NCBI RefSeq assembly: GCF_019799905.1
Contig: NZ_JABGCI010000001.1
Location: 930,001 to 994,000, forward strand
Source: Trujillonella endophytica
Lineage (GTDB): Bacteria; Actinomycetota; Actinomycetes; Mycobacteriales; Geodermatophilaceae
Length of the DNA stretch: 64,000 nucleotides
Direction: 5' to 3'
The notes below the pieces were generated by a model. It worked only from the letters and a program-made list of their open reading frames with translations. It did no database searches and was not told where the DNA came from. Shown piece after piece: positions 38,845-48,069 of this stretch. Within the stretch, counting starts at the first letter, position 1; each line of letters opens with the position of its first letter. Made by a program: the position numbers and the translations under genes.

Positions 38845-39513
38845 TCAGACGGTGGCGGGCAGCGACATGGTGCGGACGTCGTCGGCGACGGTGAGCGGTG
38901 CGCCGGTCGCGGCGACGACCTCGTCGACCTCGACGCCGGGGGCCACCTCGCGCAGCACGAACCCGCCGGGCGTCACGTCGACGACGGCCAGGTCGGTGAC
39001 GAGGCGGTCGACGCAGGCCTTGCCGGTGAGGGGCAGGGTGCACTCCTCGACCAGCTTGGGCGACCCGTCGCGGGCGACGTGCTCCATCATGATGATCACC
39101 TGGCGGGCGCCGTGGACGAGGTCCATCGCCCCGCCCATGCCGTTGACCATCTTCCCGGGGATCAGCCAGTTGGCCAGGTCGCCGCGGGGGTTGACCTGCA
39201 TCGCGCCGAGGACGGCGACGTCGAGGTGCTTGCCCCGGATCATCCCGAACGACATCGCGGAGTCGAAGAAGCTGGCGCCGGGGAGCACCGTCACCGTCTC
39301 CTTGCCCGCGTTGATGAGGTCCGGGTCCTCCTCGCCCTCGAAGGGGTAGGGCCCGACGCCGAGGACGCCGTTCTCCGAGTGCAGCACCACGTGCACGCCC
39401 TCGGGCACGAAGTTGGGCACCAGGGTCGGCATGCCGATGCCGAGGTTGACGTAGGAGCCGTCGGTCAGCTCCTGGGCCACGCGGGCGGCGAGCTGGTCGC
39501 GGGTCAGTGCCAT
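38845..39513 (-). CDS. scoB: 3-oxoacid CoA-transferase subunit B
   Basis: 222 residues. It contains the catalytic glutamate in [14 protein letters not shown] and the family segment [21 protein letters not shown]. With subunit A it moves CoA from succinyl-CoA to acetoacetate or another oxoacid. The ATG stands 1 nt after the stop of subunit A, so the two are coupled and made in equal amounts. Confidence 0.94.
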   Translation of the reverse strand: MALTRDQLAARVAQELTDGSYVNLGIGMPTLVPNFVPEGVHVVLHSENGVLGVGPYPFEGEEDPDLINAGKETVTVLPGASFFDSAMSFGMIRGKHLDVAVLGAMQVNPRGDLANWLIPGKMVNGMGGAMDLVHGARQVIIMMEHVARDGSPKLVEECTLPLTGKACVDRLVTDLAVVDVTPGGFVLREVAPGVEVDEVVAATGAPLTVADDVRTMSLPATV

Positions 39514-39514
39514 G

Positions 39515-40327
39515 TCAGTTCGCTCCCGTGTCCGTCGCGGTCGCTTCCTCGCCGGCCGCGGCGGGTGCAGCGGCGGAGTTGCGCGGCCGCGTGGTCCGCT
39601 TCTCGATGCCCTTGCCCTCGGTGCCGACCTCCACGACGCGGTCGACGAAGACGCCGGCCAGGTGGATGTGCTCGGGTCGGATCTCGCCGGGCTCGACGAG
39701 CTCCTCGACCTCGGCGATCGTGATCCGCCCGGCCATGCCGGCCAGCGGGTTGAAGTTCGCCGCCGACTCGTGGAAGAAGAGGTTGCCGTGCCGGTCGCCG
39801 ACCGCGGCACGGACGAGCCCGAAGTCCGCGGTCAGGGCGGTCTCCAGCACGTACTGCTGGCCGTCGAACTCCCGGACCTCCTTGGGGGTGGAGGTCTTCA
39901 CGACGTTCCCCTCGGCGTCGTAGCGCACCGGGATGCCGCCGTCGGCGACCATCGTGCCGACGCCGGTGGGGGTGTAGAAGGCCGGGATGCCGACGCCACC
40001 GGCGCGCAGCCGCTCGGCCAGCGACCCCTGCGGGGTCAGCTCGACCTCCAGCTGACCGGAGAGGTAGAGCCGGGCGAGCTCCTTGTTGCCGCCGACGAAG
40101 GAGCTGATCGTCCTGCGGATCCGCCCGGCGTAGAGCAGCACGCCCAGGGCCTGGTCGTCGACGCCGCAGTTGTTCGAGATCGTGGTCAGCTCGCGGGCGC
40201 CGCTCTCGAGGATCGCGTCGATCAGGTTGATCGGGACGCCGCACAGGCCGAACCCGCCCACCGCCAGCGTCACTCCGTCGCCGATGTCGGCCACTGCCTC
40301 GCGCGCCGAGGCCACCACCTTGTCCAT
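39515..40327 (-). CDS. scoA: 3-oxoacid CoA-transferase subunit A
   Basis: 270 residues from the ATG of [36 protein letters not shown], with the glycine-rich CoA-binding loop GGFGLCGVP and the SCOT-A segment [20 protein letters not shown] 12 nt earlier is an alternative start. The Ala/Thr-rich C-terminal extension of about 35 residues is dispensable in appearance. Ketone-body or branched oxoacid use are both possible. Confidence 0.93.
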   Translation of the reverse strand: MDKVVASAREAVADIGDGVTLAVGGFGLCGVPINLIDAILESGARELTTISNNCGVDDQALGVLLYAGRIRRTISSFVGGNKELARLYLSGQLEVELTPQGSLAERLRAGGVGIPAFYTPTGVGTMVADGGIPVRYDAEGNVVKTSTPKEVREFDGQQYVLETALTADFGLVRAAVGDRHGNLFFHESAANFNPLAGMAGRITIAEVEELVEPGEIRPEHIHLAGVFVDRVVEVGTEGKGIEKRTTRPRNSAAAPAAAGEEATATDTGAN

Positions 40328-40371
40328 ACCGGGAACCACCGTCCGTCGCGTGCGGCCGGCCGGCTCCCGCG

Positions 40372-41175
40372 TCAGGTGGGGCGGCCCAGCTCGCGGATGC
40401 CTTCGATGCGCGCGCCGAGCGTAGCCGTGACGCGTTCATCGGTCGCCCGCCGGGGCAGCCGGGACAGGTCGGGGGCGGTGACGAGGACCACGGAGGCCCC
40501 CGCGGCCAGGGGGGCCAGCAGCCAGGCCACCGGCCCGGCCTCCGCCGCCGTCCGCGCGTCGACCAGCACGCGGTCGCCCTCGCCGATCCCCAGCCGCTGC
40601 GCCAGCTCGGTGGCGGTCTCCACCAGCCCGGCCAGCGTCAGCTCCAGCCCGCCGACCAGCAGGCCGGGGGCCGCGGGGTCGGGCTGCTGCCAGGGGGTGA
40701 AGACGTCGCCGTGGGTGCGGACCTCGACGGCGAAGTCGCGTGCCGGGCCGACGTACCCGGCCATGCCGGCGCCGAGCGGGTGCAGCGAGAGGCCGACGAG
40801 CTCGGGCACGTCCAGCTCCTCCAGCGGGCCGAGCCGGCCCTGGTCGGCCAGGACGACGTCGGCGTCGGCGAGCGCGCCGTCGTCCTCGGCGGCCGGCTCG
40901 GTCACCGTGGCGCCGCAGCTCCAGGCCGCCATGAGCACCGCGGCGGTCTGCCAGTGGGCCGGCAGCACCACCGCGACGCGGCTGCCCGGCCCCACGTCGA
41001 ACTCCTCCTGCAGGAGGTTGGCGGTCTTGGCCACCCAGTTGGCGAACGTCGTGGCCGACAGCTCCACCCGCGAGGCGGCGACGTCGTCGTAGGCGGTGAG
41101 CAGGGGTGCGGCCGCCGAGCGCTGCAGGGCCCCGCGCAGGAGATCGGACGGGACGGAGGGCTGCGTGGTTCGCAT
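40372..41175 (-). CDS. TIGR03089 family protein (half-size AMP-binding-like)
   Basis: 267 residues. It resembles the N-terminal half of an acyl-adenylate synthetase (LLTAYDDVAASRVELSATTFANWVAKTANLLQEEFDVGPGSRVAVVLPAHWQTAAVLMAAWSCGATV..) but has no P-loop T/S-G-T-T-G-x-P-K motif and no C-terminal lid. It is therefore not expected to be a normal ligase. This matches the actinobacterial family TIGR03089, whose role is unknown. It is divergent from the DPA operon. Confidence 0.85.
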   Translation of the reverse strand: MRTTQPSVPSDLLRGALQRSAAAPLLTAYDDVAASRVELSATTFANWVAKTANLLQEEFDVGPGSRVAVVLPAHWQTAAVLMAAWSCGATVTEPAAEDDGALADADVVLADQGRLGPLEELDVPELVGLSLHPLGAGMAGYVGPARDFAVEVRTHGDVFTPWQQPDPAAPGLLVGGLELTLAGLVETATELAQRLGIGEGDRVLVDARTAAEAGPVAWLLAPLAAGASVVLVTAPDLSRLPRRATDERVTATLGARIEGIRELGRPT

Positions 41176-41207
41176 GGGACGAGAGTGCCCTGTGGCATGG
41201 GTGCGCT

Positions 41208-41262
41208 GTGACGGGGCGGTTCCCCTCGCGCGTCCCCCTCGGCCATGTCACGGCGCGGTTAC
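41208..41262. promoter_or_regulatory. Two GTnAC-N6 direct-repeat sites before the DPA operon
   Basis: GTCAC-GGCGCG-GTTAC at 41247-41262 overlaps the -10 box; a weaker copy GTGAC-GGGGCG-GTTCC is at 41208-41223, 39 bp upstream. The 11-bp period is typical of OmpR-family regulators, and the sequence is similar to MtrA sites as recalled. Binding is unproven. Confidence 0.3.
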
Positions 41263-41265
41263 AGT
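41260..41265 (+). promoter_or_regulatory. -10 element giving a leaderless DPA-operon transcript
   Basis: TACAGT lies 7 nt before the ATG of the phosphatase gene, the first gene of the four-gene operon. Confidence 0.5.
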
Positions 41266-41272
41266 TCCTCCG

Positions 41273-41818
41273 ATGACTGCGACACGCGGCGGCACCGGCT
41301 CCCGGCTCCTGCGCCTGGACCACGCGCTGCTCCGCTCCACCCGTCGGACTCTCGGTTCGACCCCCGCCGTCCCGGTGGCCCAGGGCATGTCCCACTTCGG
41401 TGAGCACGCCCTCGGCTGGCTCGCGCTGGGCGCGGCCGGCTGGCTGTCCGGCCGGCGTCGTCCGGAGTGGGTGGCGGGGACCGTCGGCGTGGTGGCGGCC
41501 CATGCCGCCGGAGTGGTCGTCAAGCGCGTCGTGCGGCGCGTGCGTCCTCAGCTGGAGGACGTCCCCGCCCTGGTGGCGACGCCGAGCCGGCTGTCGTTCC
41601 CCAGTGCGCACAGCTGCTCGACCGCCGCGGCGGCCGTGGGCTTCGGACCCATGGTCGGCCGCCTCCCGATGGCCGGCGTGACGGGCGCGATGCTCGTCTC
41701 GCGGGTGCTCCTGGGAGTGCACTACCCGTCCGACGTCGTCTCGGGAGCGGCGCTGGGGGCCGGTACGGCCACCCTCGTCCGGCGGCGCCTGACCCGACTC
41801 GAAGGTAGGAAGGCATGA
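41273..41818 (+). CDS. PAP2-family phosphatase, probable decaprenylphosphoryl-5-phosphoribose phosphatase
   Basis: 181 residues, a membrane PAP2 phosphatase. The three motifs are KRVVRRVRP (K-x6-R-P), FPSAHS (P-S-x-H) and SRVLLGVHYPSD (S-R-x5-H-x3-D). In mycobacteria Rv3807c, next to the UbiA gene Rv3806c, is assigned the dephosphorylation of decaprenylphosphoryl-5-phosphoribose to DPR. Here it also immediately precedes ubiA (ATGA overlap), so it is assigned the same step. A general undecaprenyl-phosphate phosphatase is the alternative. Confidence 0.87.
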   Translation: MTATRGGTGSRLLRLDHALLRSTRRTLGSTPAVPVAQGMSHFGEHALGWLALGAAGWLSGRRRPEWVAGTVGVVAAHAAGVVVKRVVRRVRPQLEDVPALVATPSRLSFPSAHSCSTAAAAVGFGPMVGRLPMAGVTGAMLVSRVLLGVHYPSDVVSGAALGAGTATLVRRRLTRLEGRKA

Positions 41819-42840
41819 CCGTGACCATCTCCCAGCCCGGCCCCCCGGGACCGACCGCTCCGGCGGGTGCCGTCGTCCCCCCGGCGACGGTCGACGCGCC
41901 GGCCCCGTCGACGCCGAAGACCCCGCCCGCCTCCCCGCCGCTGGCCCCGCGCCTGCCCGGCTGGCGCGGCACCTTCGCCTGGGGCGTCGTCCGCGCCGTC
42001 CGGCCCCGGCAGTGGGCGAAGAACGTCCTGGTGCTGGCCGCTCCGGCGGCCGCCGGGGAGATCTTCCACCTCGACGTGCTCGGGCCCACCGCCGTCGCCT
42101 TCCTGCTGTTCTGCCTGGCCGCCTCCGGCGTCTACCTGGTGAACGACACCATCGACGTCGAGGAGGACCGCCGGCACCCGCGCAAGCGGTTCCGCCCGAT
42201 CGCCGCGGGCATCGTCCCCAAGAGCCTCGCCCTCGCCATGGCGGTCGTGTGCTTCACCGTGGCGCTCGTGGCGGCGGTGCTGCTGACCCGGCCCGCGCTG
42301 GCCTGGGTGCTGGGCAGCTACGTGGTCATCCAGCTCGGCTACTGCGTCTTCCTCAAGAACCAGCCGGTCATCGACCTCGCCGTCGTCGCCTCCGGCTTCC
42401 TGCTCCGCGGCATCGCCGGCGGTGTGGCCGCGGGCCTCGCGCTGTCGCAGTGGTTCCTGCTGGTCGCCGCCTTCGGGTCGCTGTTCATGGTGGCCGGCAA
42501 GCGGTACTCCGAGCTCGTCCTGGTCGGGGACGCGGCGGCCACCCGCAAGACGCTGCAGGAGTACTCGGCCAGCTACCTGCGCTTCGTCTGGAGCCTCTCG
42601 GCCGCGGTCGCGCTGACCGCCTACAGCCTGTGGGCCTTCGAGATGGGCGAGACCCAGACCGGCGCTCCGTGGTCGCTGATCTCCATCGCCCCGTTCGTGC
42701 TGGCGATCCTGCTGTACGCCCGCGACGTCGACAAGGGCGAGGCCGGCGCACCGGAGGAGATCGTCCTCGGTGACCGGGTGCTGCTCACCCTCGGCGTGCT
42801 GTGGGCCGCGACGATGGCGCTGGGTGTCTACGGTGTCTGA
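41815..42840 (+). CDS. ubiA: Decaprenyl-phosphate phosphoribosyltransferase (UbiA/DPPR synthase)
   Basis: 341 residues. After a Pro/Ala-rich N-terminus of about 60 residues it has about nine helices and the prenyl-phosphate-binding motif NDTIDVEEDRRHPRKRFRPIAAG, the UbiA N-D-x-x-D-x-x-x-D. It transfers 5-phosphoribose from PRPP to decaprenyl phosphate, the first committed step to the arabinose donor DPA. It sits between the phosphatase and dprE1 with overlapping codons on both sides, which gives the whole DPA pathway from DPPR to DPA in one operon. Confidence 0.92.
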   Translation: MTVTISQPGPPGPTAPAGAVVPPATVDAPAPSTPKTPPASPPLAPRLPGWRGTFAWGVVRAVRPRQWAKNVLVLAAPAAAGEIFHLDVLGPTAVAFLLFCLAASGVYLVNDTIDVEEDRRHPRKRFRPIAAGIVPKSLALAMAVVCFTVALVAAVLLTRPALAWVLGSYVVIQLGYCVFLKNQPVIDLAVVASGFLLRGIAGGVAAGLALSQWFLLVAAFGSLFMVAGKRYSELVLVGDAAATRKTLQEYSASYLRFVWSLSAAVALTAYSLWAFEMGETQTGAPWSLISIAPFVLAILLYARDVDKGEAGAPEEIVLGDRVLLTLGVLWAATMALGVYGV

Positions 42841-44248
42841 TGAAACACCCCGTCCCCCCCACGCCTCGCAGGCTCGGCGCGGGGCCCTGGACGGGGCCGG
42901 GCGAAGCCCTGAGACGTTGACGGGGTGGGGCCGCACCGCGGCCACCCCCGCACTGGTCGAGCGGGTCTCCGACGAGGCCGACGTCCGCAAGGTGCTCGCC
43001 GAGGCGCGCGGCCGCGGGGTCGTCGCCCGCGGCCTGGCCCGCAGCTACGGCGACGCCGCGCAGAACGCCGGCGGACACGTCCTGGACATGACCGGCTCGG
43101 ACCGGGTCCTGGACGTCGACCTGGCCGGCGCGGAGGTCGAGGTCGAGGCCGGCATCTCGCTGGACCGGCTGATGAACCTCTTCGTCCCGCTGGGCATGTT
43201 CGTGCCGGTCACCCCCGGCACCCGGTACGTCACGGTCGGCGGGGCCATCGCGGCCGACATCCACGGCAAGAACCACCACGTCGCGGGCAGCTTCTCCCAG
43301 CACGTGCGCTGGCTGGACCTGCTCACCGCCGACGGCCAGGTGCGTCGGGTGAGCCCCGAGCAGGACCCGGACCTGTTCTGGGCGACGGCCGGCGGCATGG
43401 GCCTGACCGGCGTGATCCTCCGGGCGCGCGTCCGGATGAAGCCGATCGAGACCTCGCAGACGATGGTCGACACCGACCGGACGCCCGACCTCGACTCGCT
43501 GATGACGCTGCTCACCGAGACCGACCACCTCTACGACTACTCGGTCGCCTGGATCGACTGCGTCGCGAAGGGCGCGCGGATGGGCCGCTCGGTGCTCACC
43601 CGCGGCCGGTTCGCCCGACGCGACGAGCTGCCCGCCCGCAAGCAGGCCGACCCGCTGCGCTACTCGCAGTCGGTCAAGGTCTCCGTGCCCGACGTGTTCC
43701 CGCCCGGGCTGCTCAACGTCGCCACGGTGTCGGCGTTCAACGAGCTCTGGTACCGCAAGGCGCCCAAGCGCAAGCGGGACCAGCTGCAGAGCATCCCGAC
43801 GTTCTTCCACCCGCTCGACGGGGTGGGCGCCTGGAACCGCATCTACGGCCCGCGCGGTTTCGTGCAGTGGCAGGTCACCGTGCCGTTCGGGCACGAGGAG
43901 ACGATGCGGCACGTCCTCGAGCGGATCAGCAGCTCCGGGCACGCCTCGTTCCTGGCCGTGCTCAAGCGGTTCGGCGAGGGCAACCCCGGCATGCTGTCCT
44001 ACCCCTCGCCCGGGTGGACGCTGGCGCTGGACATCCCCGTGGTGCGGGGCCTGGCCCGGCTGCTCGACGAGCTCGACGAGCCCGTGGTCGACGTCGGCGG
44101 GCGCACCTACCTCGCCAAGGACTCCCGCGTCCGGCCCGAGGTGTTCGAGCGGATGTACCCGCGGATCGACGACTTCCGGGCGGTGCGCGCCCGGGTCGAC
44201 CCCGACGGCGTCTTCACGTCCGATCTGGCCAGGAGGCTCTCCCTGTGA
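42833..44248 (+). CDS. dprE1: Decaprenylphosphoryl-beta-D-ribose 2'-oxidase
   Basis: 471 residues from the GTG at VSDETPRPPH, overlapping ubiA by 8 nt. FAD-linked oxidase (PCMH fold): PVTPGTRYVTVGGAIAADIHGKNHH holds the FAD contacts. YRKAPKRKRDQ and YLAKDSRVRPEVFERMYPR, with the active-site Lys, are also conserved. It oxidises the 2'-hydroxyl of decaprenylphosphoryl-ribose; DprE2 then reduces the keto product to DPA. The residue matching Cys387 of M. tuberculosis is Ala398 (codon 44024-44026; GW-T-L-A-L-D against GW-N-I-C-V-D). This predicts intrinsic resistance to covalent benzothiazinones. Confidence 0.95.
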   Translation: MSDETPRPPHASQARRGALDGAGRSPETLTGWGRTAATPALVERVSDEADVRKVLAEARGRGVVARGLARSYGDAAQNAGGHVLDMTGSDRVLDVDLAGAEVEVEAGISLDRLMNLFVPLGMFVPVTPGTRYVTVGGAIAADIHGKNHHVAGSFSQHVRWLDLLTADGQVRRVSPEQDPDLFWATAGGMGLTGVILRARVRMKPIETSQTMVDTDRTPDLDSLMTLLTETDHLYDYSVAWIDCVAKGARMGRSVLTRGRFARRDELPARKQADPLRYSQSVKVSVPDVFPPGLLNVATVSAFNELWYRKAPKRKRDQLQSIPTFFHPLDGVGAWNRIYGPRGFVQWQVTVPFGHEETMRHVLERISSSGHASFLAVLKRFGEGNPGMLSYPSPGWTLALDIPVVRGLARLLDELDEPVVDVGGRTYLAKDSRVRPEVFERMYPRIDDFRAVRARVDPDGVFTSDLARRLSL

Positions 44249-45000
44249 TCGACGCGCTCGGATCGGTGGGGTCGCTGCTCCTCGTGGGCGGGACCTCGGA
44301 CATCGCCGTGGCGACGGCGCGCCGCTACCTGCAGGAGCGGCCGCTGCGCGTCGTCCTGGCGGCGCGGGCCAGCGCCCGGCGCGGCGCCGTGGCCGAGGAG
44401 CTGCGTGCCGCCGGGGCGACGGTCGAGGTCGTCGACTTCGACGCCGACGACCCGAAGTCGCCGGAGCGGATGGTGGCCGAGGCCACGGCGGGCGGGGACG
44501 TCGACGTCGCCGTCGTCGCCTTCGGCCAGCTCGGCGAGCAGGAGCAGCTGGCGCGGGACCCCGACGCCGTGGCCGCGCTCGCGCGGGTCAACTACGTGGC
44601 GCCGGTCGTCGTCGGCACCGTCCTGGCCGAGCGCATGCGCGCCCAGGGCCACGGCACGATCGTCGCCCTCTCCTCGGCCGCGGGGGAGCGGGCCCGGGCC
44701 TCCAACTTCGTGTACGGCTCGACCAAGGCCGGGATGGACGCCTTCTACAGCGGGCTCGCGGACTCCGTGGCCGGCACCGGGGTGTCGGTGCTGGTGGTCC
44801 GGCCCGGCTTCGTGCGGTCGAAGATGACCGAGGGCATGCCGGCCGCGCCGCTGGCCACGACGCCCGAGGCGGTCGCCGAGGCGATCGTGACCGGCGTCCG
44901 CAAGGGCCGGCACACCGTGTGGGTGCCCGGTGCCATGCGCTGGGTGATGAGCGGCCTGCGCCACACGCCCCGCGCGGTCTTCCGCCGCCTGCCCATCTGA
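44245..45000 (+). CDS. dprE2: Decaprenylphosphoryl-D-2-keto erythropentose reductase
   Basis: 251 residues, a short-chain dehydrogenase. Nucleotide-binding motif LLLVGGTSDIAVATARRYL, catalytic Ser in IVALSSAAGERAR and Tyr/Lys in YGSTKAGMDAF. It is the NADH-dependent partner that completes the epimerisation of DPR to DPA. The GTG overlaps the dprE1 stop (GTGA). The next strong feature is a terminator, so it ends the operon. Confidence 0.94.
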   Translation: MIDALGSVGSLLLVGGTSDIAVATARRYLQERPLRVVLAARASARRGAVAEELRAAGATVEVVDFDADDPKSPERMVAEATAGGDVDVAVVAFGQLGEQEQLARDPDAVAALARVNYVAPVVVGTVLAERMRAQGHGTIVALSSAAGERARASNFVYGSTKAGMDAFYSGLADSVAGTGVSVLVVRPGFVRSKMTEGMPAAPLATTPEAVAEAIVTGVRKGRHTVWVPGAMRWVMSGLRHTPRAVFRRLPI

Positions 45001-45040
45001 GGCAGGCCCCCTCCGCCGGCCGGACCTCCCGACCCGACCC

Positions 45041-45082
45041 ACGGCCCGCCGGCCGGACCACCCGGTCCGGCCGGCGGGCCGT
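45041..45082 (+). terminator. 19-bp perfect hairpin after the DPA operon
   Basis: Arms 45041-45059 and 45064-45082 pair without mismatch around a 4-nt loop (accc), 40 nt after the dprE2 stop. No T-run follows. Confidence 0.85.
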
Positions 45083-45202
45083 CGGCGTGTCGGGCGTCCC
45101 CGGGTGCCCGCGTGTCGGCGCCCCCCGCGGGCGGACACCCGCCCTCACCTGCAGGCCCTCCGGACCGGTTGGTCACGTGAGTCCCACGGACCCCAAGAAA
45201 GC

Positions 45203-45231
45203 GTGACCGAGCGGTCACACACTGCTAATCT
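45203..45231 (+). promoter_or_regulatory. Promoter with GTnAC-N6-GTnAC operator before the HAD gene
   Basis: A -10 box TAATCT is at 45226-45231. GTGAC-CGAGCG-GTCAC (45203-45218) covers the -35 position. Transcription would start near 45238 and leave a leader of about 175 nt before the TTG; nothing else is recognised between 45083 and 45414. Confidence 0.4.
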
Positions 45232-45414
45232 CAGTCGTGTGATTCCCCGGGCGCCACTGGTCGCCCCGTTCGTCGCGACCGCGTCGATGCGCTCTCCCGG
45301 ACGCTGCTGAACCCCGCTCCCATGCCGGGAGTCCCTCGACCTCGTGACCGCGCCGCGGTCGCGCACGCCTCCGACCCGCGGACTTCCCGCGCTGTCTCCT
45401 GCGAGGAGGACATC

Positions 45415-48069
45415 TTGTCCCTGTCCATCGACCGTGACGTCACGGCGAGGAGCCCCCGACTGCGCAAGCTGCACCGCATGGTCGCGGACGGCTCGTGCTC
45501 CGTGCTGTCCCTGGACATCTTCGACACCGTCCTGTGGCGCCGCGTGCCGCGGCCGACCGACGTGTTCGCGGTCATGGGCTCGCGGCTGCGCAAGGAGGGC
45601 CGGGCGCCGGAGTGGCTGACCGACGCCGCCTTCCGCGCCATGCGCATCGACGCCGAGCGGAACTCCCGCATGCGCCGCGGCTCGCTGGGGACCGAGGTGT
45701 CGCTGTTCGACATCTGGGAGGAGATGCCGATCGCGCTGTTCGGAGGGAGCACGATCGAGGAGCTCGTCGCCGACGAGGTCGCGCTCGAGCGGGAGTTCAC
45801 CGTCGTGGACCTCGACATCGCCGAGGTCATCAAGAGCGCCCGTGCCCACGGCGTCAAGACCGTCTTCGTCTCGGACACGTACTTCACCGAGGACCACCTC
45901 GCGCACCTGCTGGACCGGCCCGAGCTCGGGTCGATGGACGACATCCACGTCTTCCGCTCGCACCAGCACGGCCGTGACAAGGCATCGGGCCTGTGGGACA
46001 TCGTGCTCGAGGAGCTGGGTGTCCGCCCGCAGCAGGTCGTGCACATCGGCGACAACCGCGCCGCCGACGTCGACACCCCCGGCCGCCTCGGCGTCCGGAC
46101 CGTCTTCTACGAGCGCATCGACTCCTCCTTCGACGAGGTGCTCCGCCGCGAGAAGGAGTCGGTCGAGGGCTTCGGTCCCTTCAACGCCGGGCTCCACCCC
46201 GAGCTGGGCGACTTCGGCCTGACCAGCCTGCGCGCCAAGACCCTGGCGCTGCGCCCCTCCTCGGGCAACATCGCGGCGAAGAACGCGTGGGAGTACGGCG
46301 CCGCCGTCCTCGGCCCGGTCCTCACCGGCTTCGCCGAGTGGGTCGCCGAGCGCGCCGCCGCCGCCGGCACCCGCGTCGTCTGGTGCCCGATGCGCGAGGG
46401 CACGGTCCTCTCGGCCCTGGTGAACAACGCCGCGCAGGCGCGCGGCTTCAAGGTGGAGGCGCGGCCGATCTGGCTGTCCCGCCACGTCACCTCACTGGCC
46501 GCCCTGGACCCGTTCGACGGCGACAAGCTGCACGAGTTCATCGCCCAGCGCTACCAGCTCACCGTGCGCCAGCTGCTGGAGACCCTCCAGCTGAACCCGG
46601 GCGAGGTGCCGGCGGTCGCCGAGATCCTCGACACGGTCCTGGACAACCACCGCATCGTCACCGACGTGCGCGACGCGCTCACCGAGACCGCGCACCTGAA
46701 GAACCGTCTCGGCGTCACCGTCATGCGCGCCCGCGAGCGGCTGCTGGACCACCTGCGCGCCGAGGGTGCGCTGGAGGAGTCGGAGATCGCCCTCGTCGAC
46801 CTCGGGTGGGGCGGGACGATCCAGCACTACCTGTCGAAGGTGCTCTCCATCGCCAGCACCGGGATCAAGGCCTCCGGCTACTACCTGATCACCGACGAGC
46901 GGTCCGCCCGGCTCAACCTGGACGGCCTGCACACCGAGGCGTACCTCGCCCAGTCGGGGCACCCGCGCGAGGTCGTCGCCACGGTCGTGCGCAGCCCCGA
47001 GGTGCTCGAGCAGTGCGTCAACGACCTCTGCGGCTCGCTGCTCGGCTTCGACGACTCCGGCGAGCCGGTGCTGGGCGTCTACTCCGACACCCCCTCCCAG
47101 GAGGTGGAGCGGCGTGCCGTGCAGGCGGGCATCTTCACCTTCCAGCGGGAGTGGAACCGCTACGCCGACGGCGACCCCGCCTGGCCGCTGCTGACCGGTG
47201 ACGGCCGCGAGCGGCTGGCGCGGATCCTCGTGAGCGCGATCAAGTCGCCCACCCAGCGCGAGGCCCTGCTGTTCGGCAACTGGGCGCACGAGGACAACTT
47301 CGGCTCCTCGGCGGTCACCCACCTGCTGCCCACGGACATCGCCCCGGCGGTGCCGTACATGTCGCCGGCCGACCTGGCCGACCTGAACATGCGGGACTCG
47401 TTCTGGCCCGCGCTCATCGCCGCCTCGGACGTGCGGCTCGGTGCCGCTGCCCGCGCCCTCGCCGACGGCGAGATCGAGGCGTCGCTGTTCGAGACCAGCG
47501 AGGACCCGTCGGACACCGCGCTGCGGTACCAGACCACCGACGGCCACTGGCACGACGGCCAGCGCCGCCGGGTGCGGATCAACCACAACGGTCTGTCCTT
47601 CGCCCGCATGGACTTCGCCTCCGGGCACGGCGAGGTGACGACCCTCTCCCTGGCCGTCCCGGGCCGGCCCGCCCTGGTCCGGATCGACTGGATCGAGGTC
47701 AAGGCGATCCGCGAGGGCAGCTCCGAGCCCGTGGTCGTCCGCTGGGACGGCGCGGAGGACTTCGCCGGCCTCATCCACGCGGCCTGCACCTGGCTCGGCG
47801 GCAACATGTTCGAGTTCCAGTACAACGAGTCGGCCGTGTGGCTGCCCATCGCCACCCGCGTCGGTGGTCAGGTCAGCTCCGGTCAGGTCACCGTCGCCTT
47901 CGCGATGCTGCCGAAGTCCCGGACGGGCCTGAGCCGTGCACTGCCGGCGGCACCGCGCCTGGCGCGCATGTCCAACCGGATCCGCGAGGAGTACCACGCG
48001 CGGGGTGGGGCGGGCATCGCCGCCGCCGCCGTCCGCATCGCCGCCCGCCAGCTGAAGGGAACCCGATGA
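45415..48069 (+). CDS. Large HAD-superfamily protein (COG5610-like), function unknown
   Basis: 884 residues from a TTG with an excellent GAGGAGG ribosome binding site; an upstream ATG at 45322 lacks one. The N-terminal 230 residues form a HAD domain: SLDIFDTVLWRR (nucleophile Asp), KTVFVSDTYF and VVHIGDNRAADVDTPGRLG. The middle (about 300-560) has conserved patches VVWCPMREGTVL and ALVDLGWGGTIQHYLSKVL; the last third is beta-rich. Such proteins are known from surface-polysaccharide clusters but have no established reaction. It overlaps the methyltransferase-like gene (ATGA). Sugar-phosphate hydrolysis with polymer modification is a guess. Confidence 0.8.
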   Translation: MSLSIDRDVTARSPRLRKLHRMVADGSCSVLSLDIFDTVLWRRVPRPTDVFAVMGSRLRKEGRAPEWLTDAAFRAMRIDAERNSRMRRGSLGTEVSLFDIWEEMPIALFGGSTIEELVADEVALEREFTVVDLDIAEVIKSARAHGVKTVFVSDTYFTEDHLAHLLDRPELGSMDDIHVFRSHQHGRDKASGLWDIVLEELGVRPQQVVHIGDNRAADVDTPGRLGVRTVFYERIDSSFDEVLRREKESVEGFGPFNAGLHPELGDFGLTSLRAKTLALRPSSGNIAAKNAWEYGAAVLGPVLTGFAEWVAERAAAAGTRVVWCPMREGTVLSALVNNAAQARGFKVEARPIWLSRHVTSLAALDPFDGDKLHEFIAQRYQLTVRQLLETLQLNPGEVPAVAEILDTVLDNHRIVTDVRDALTETAHLKNRLGVTVMRARERLLDHLRAEGALEESEIALVDLGWGGTIQHYLSKVLSIASTGIKASGYYLITDERSARLNLDGLHTEAYLAQSGHPREVVATVVRSPEVLEQCVNDLCGSLLGFDDSGEPVLGVYSDTPSQEVERRAVQAGIFTFQREWNRYADGDPAWPLLTGDGRERLARILVSAIKSPTQREALLFGNWAHEDNFGSSAVTHLLPTDIAPAVPYMSPADLADLNMRDSFWPALIAASDVRLGAAARALADGEIEASLFETSEDPSDTALRYQTTDGHWHDGQRRRVRINHNGLSFARMDFASGHGEVTTLSLAVPGRPALVRIDWIEVKAIREGSSEPVVVRWDGAEDFAGLIHAACTWLGGNMFEFQYNESAVWLPIATRVGGQVSSGQVTVAFAMLPKSRTGLSRALPAAPRLARMSNRIREEYHARGGAGIAAAAVRIAARQLKGTR

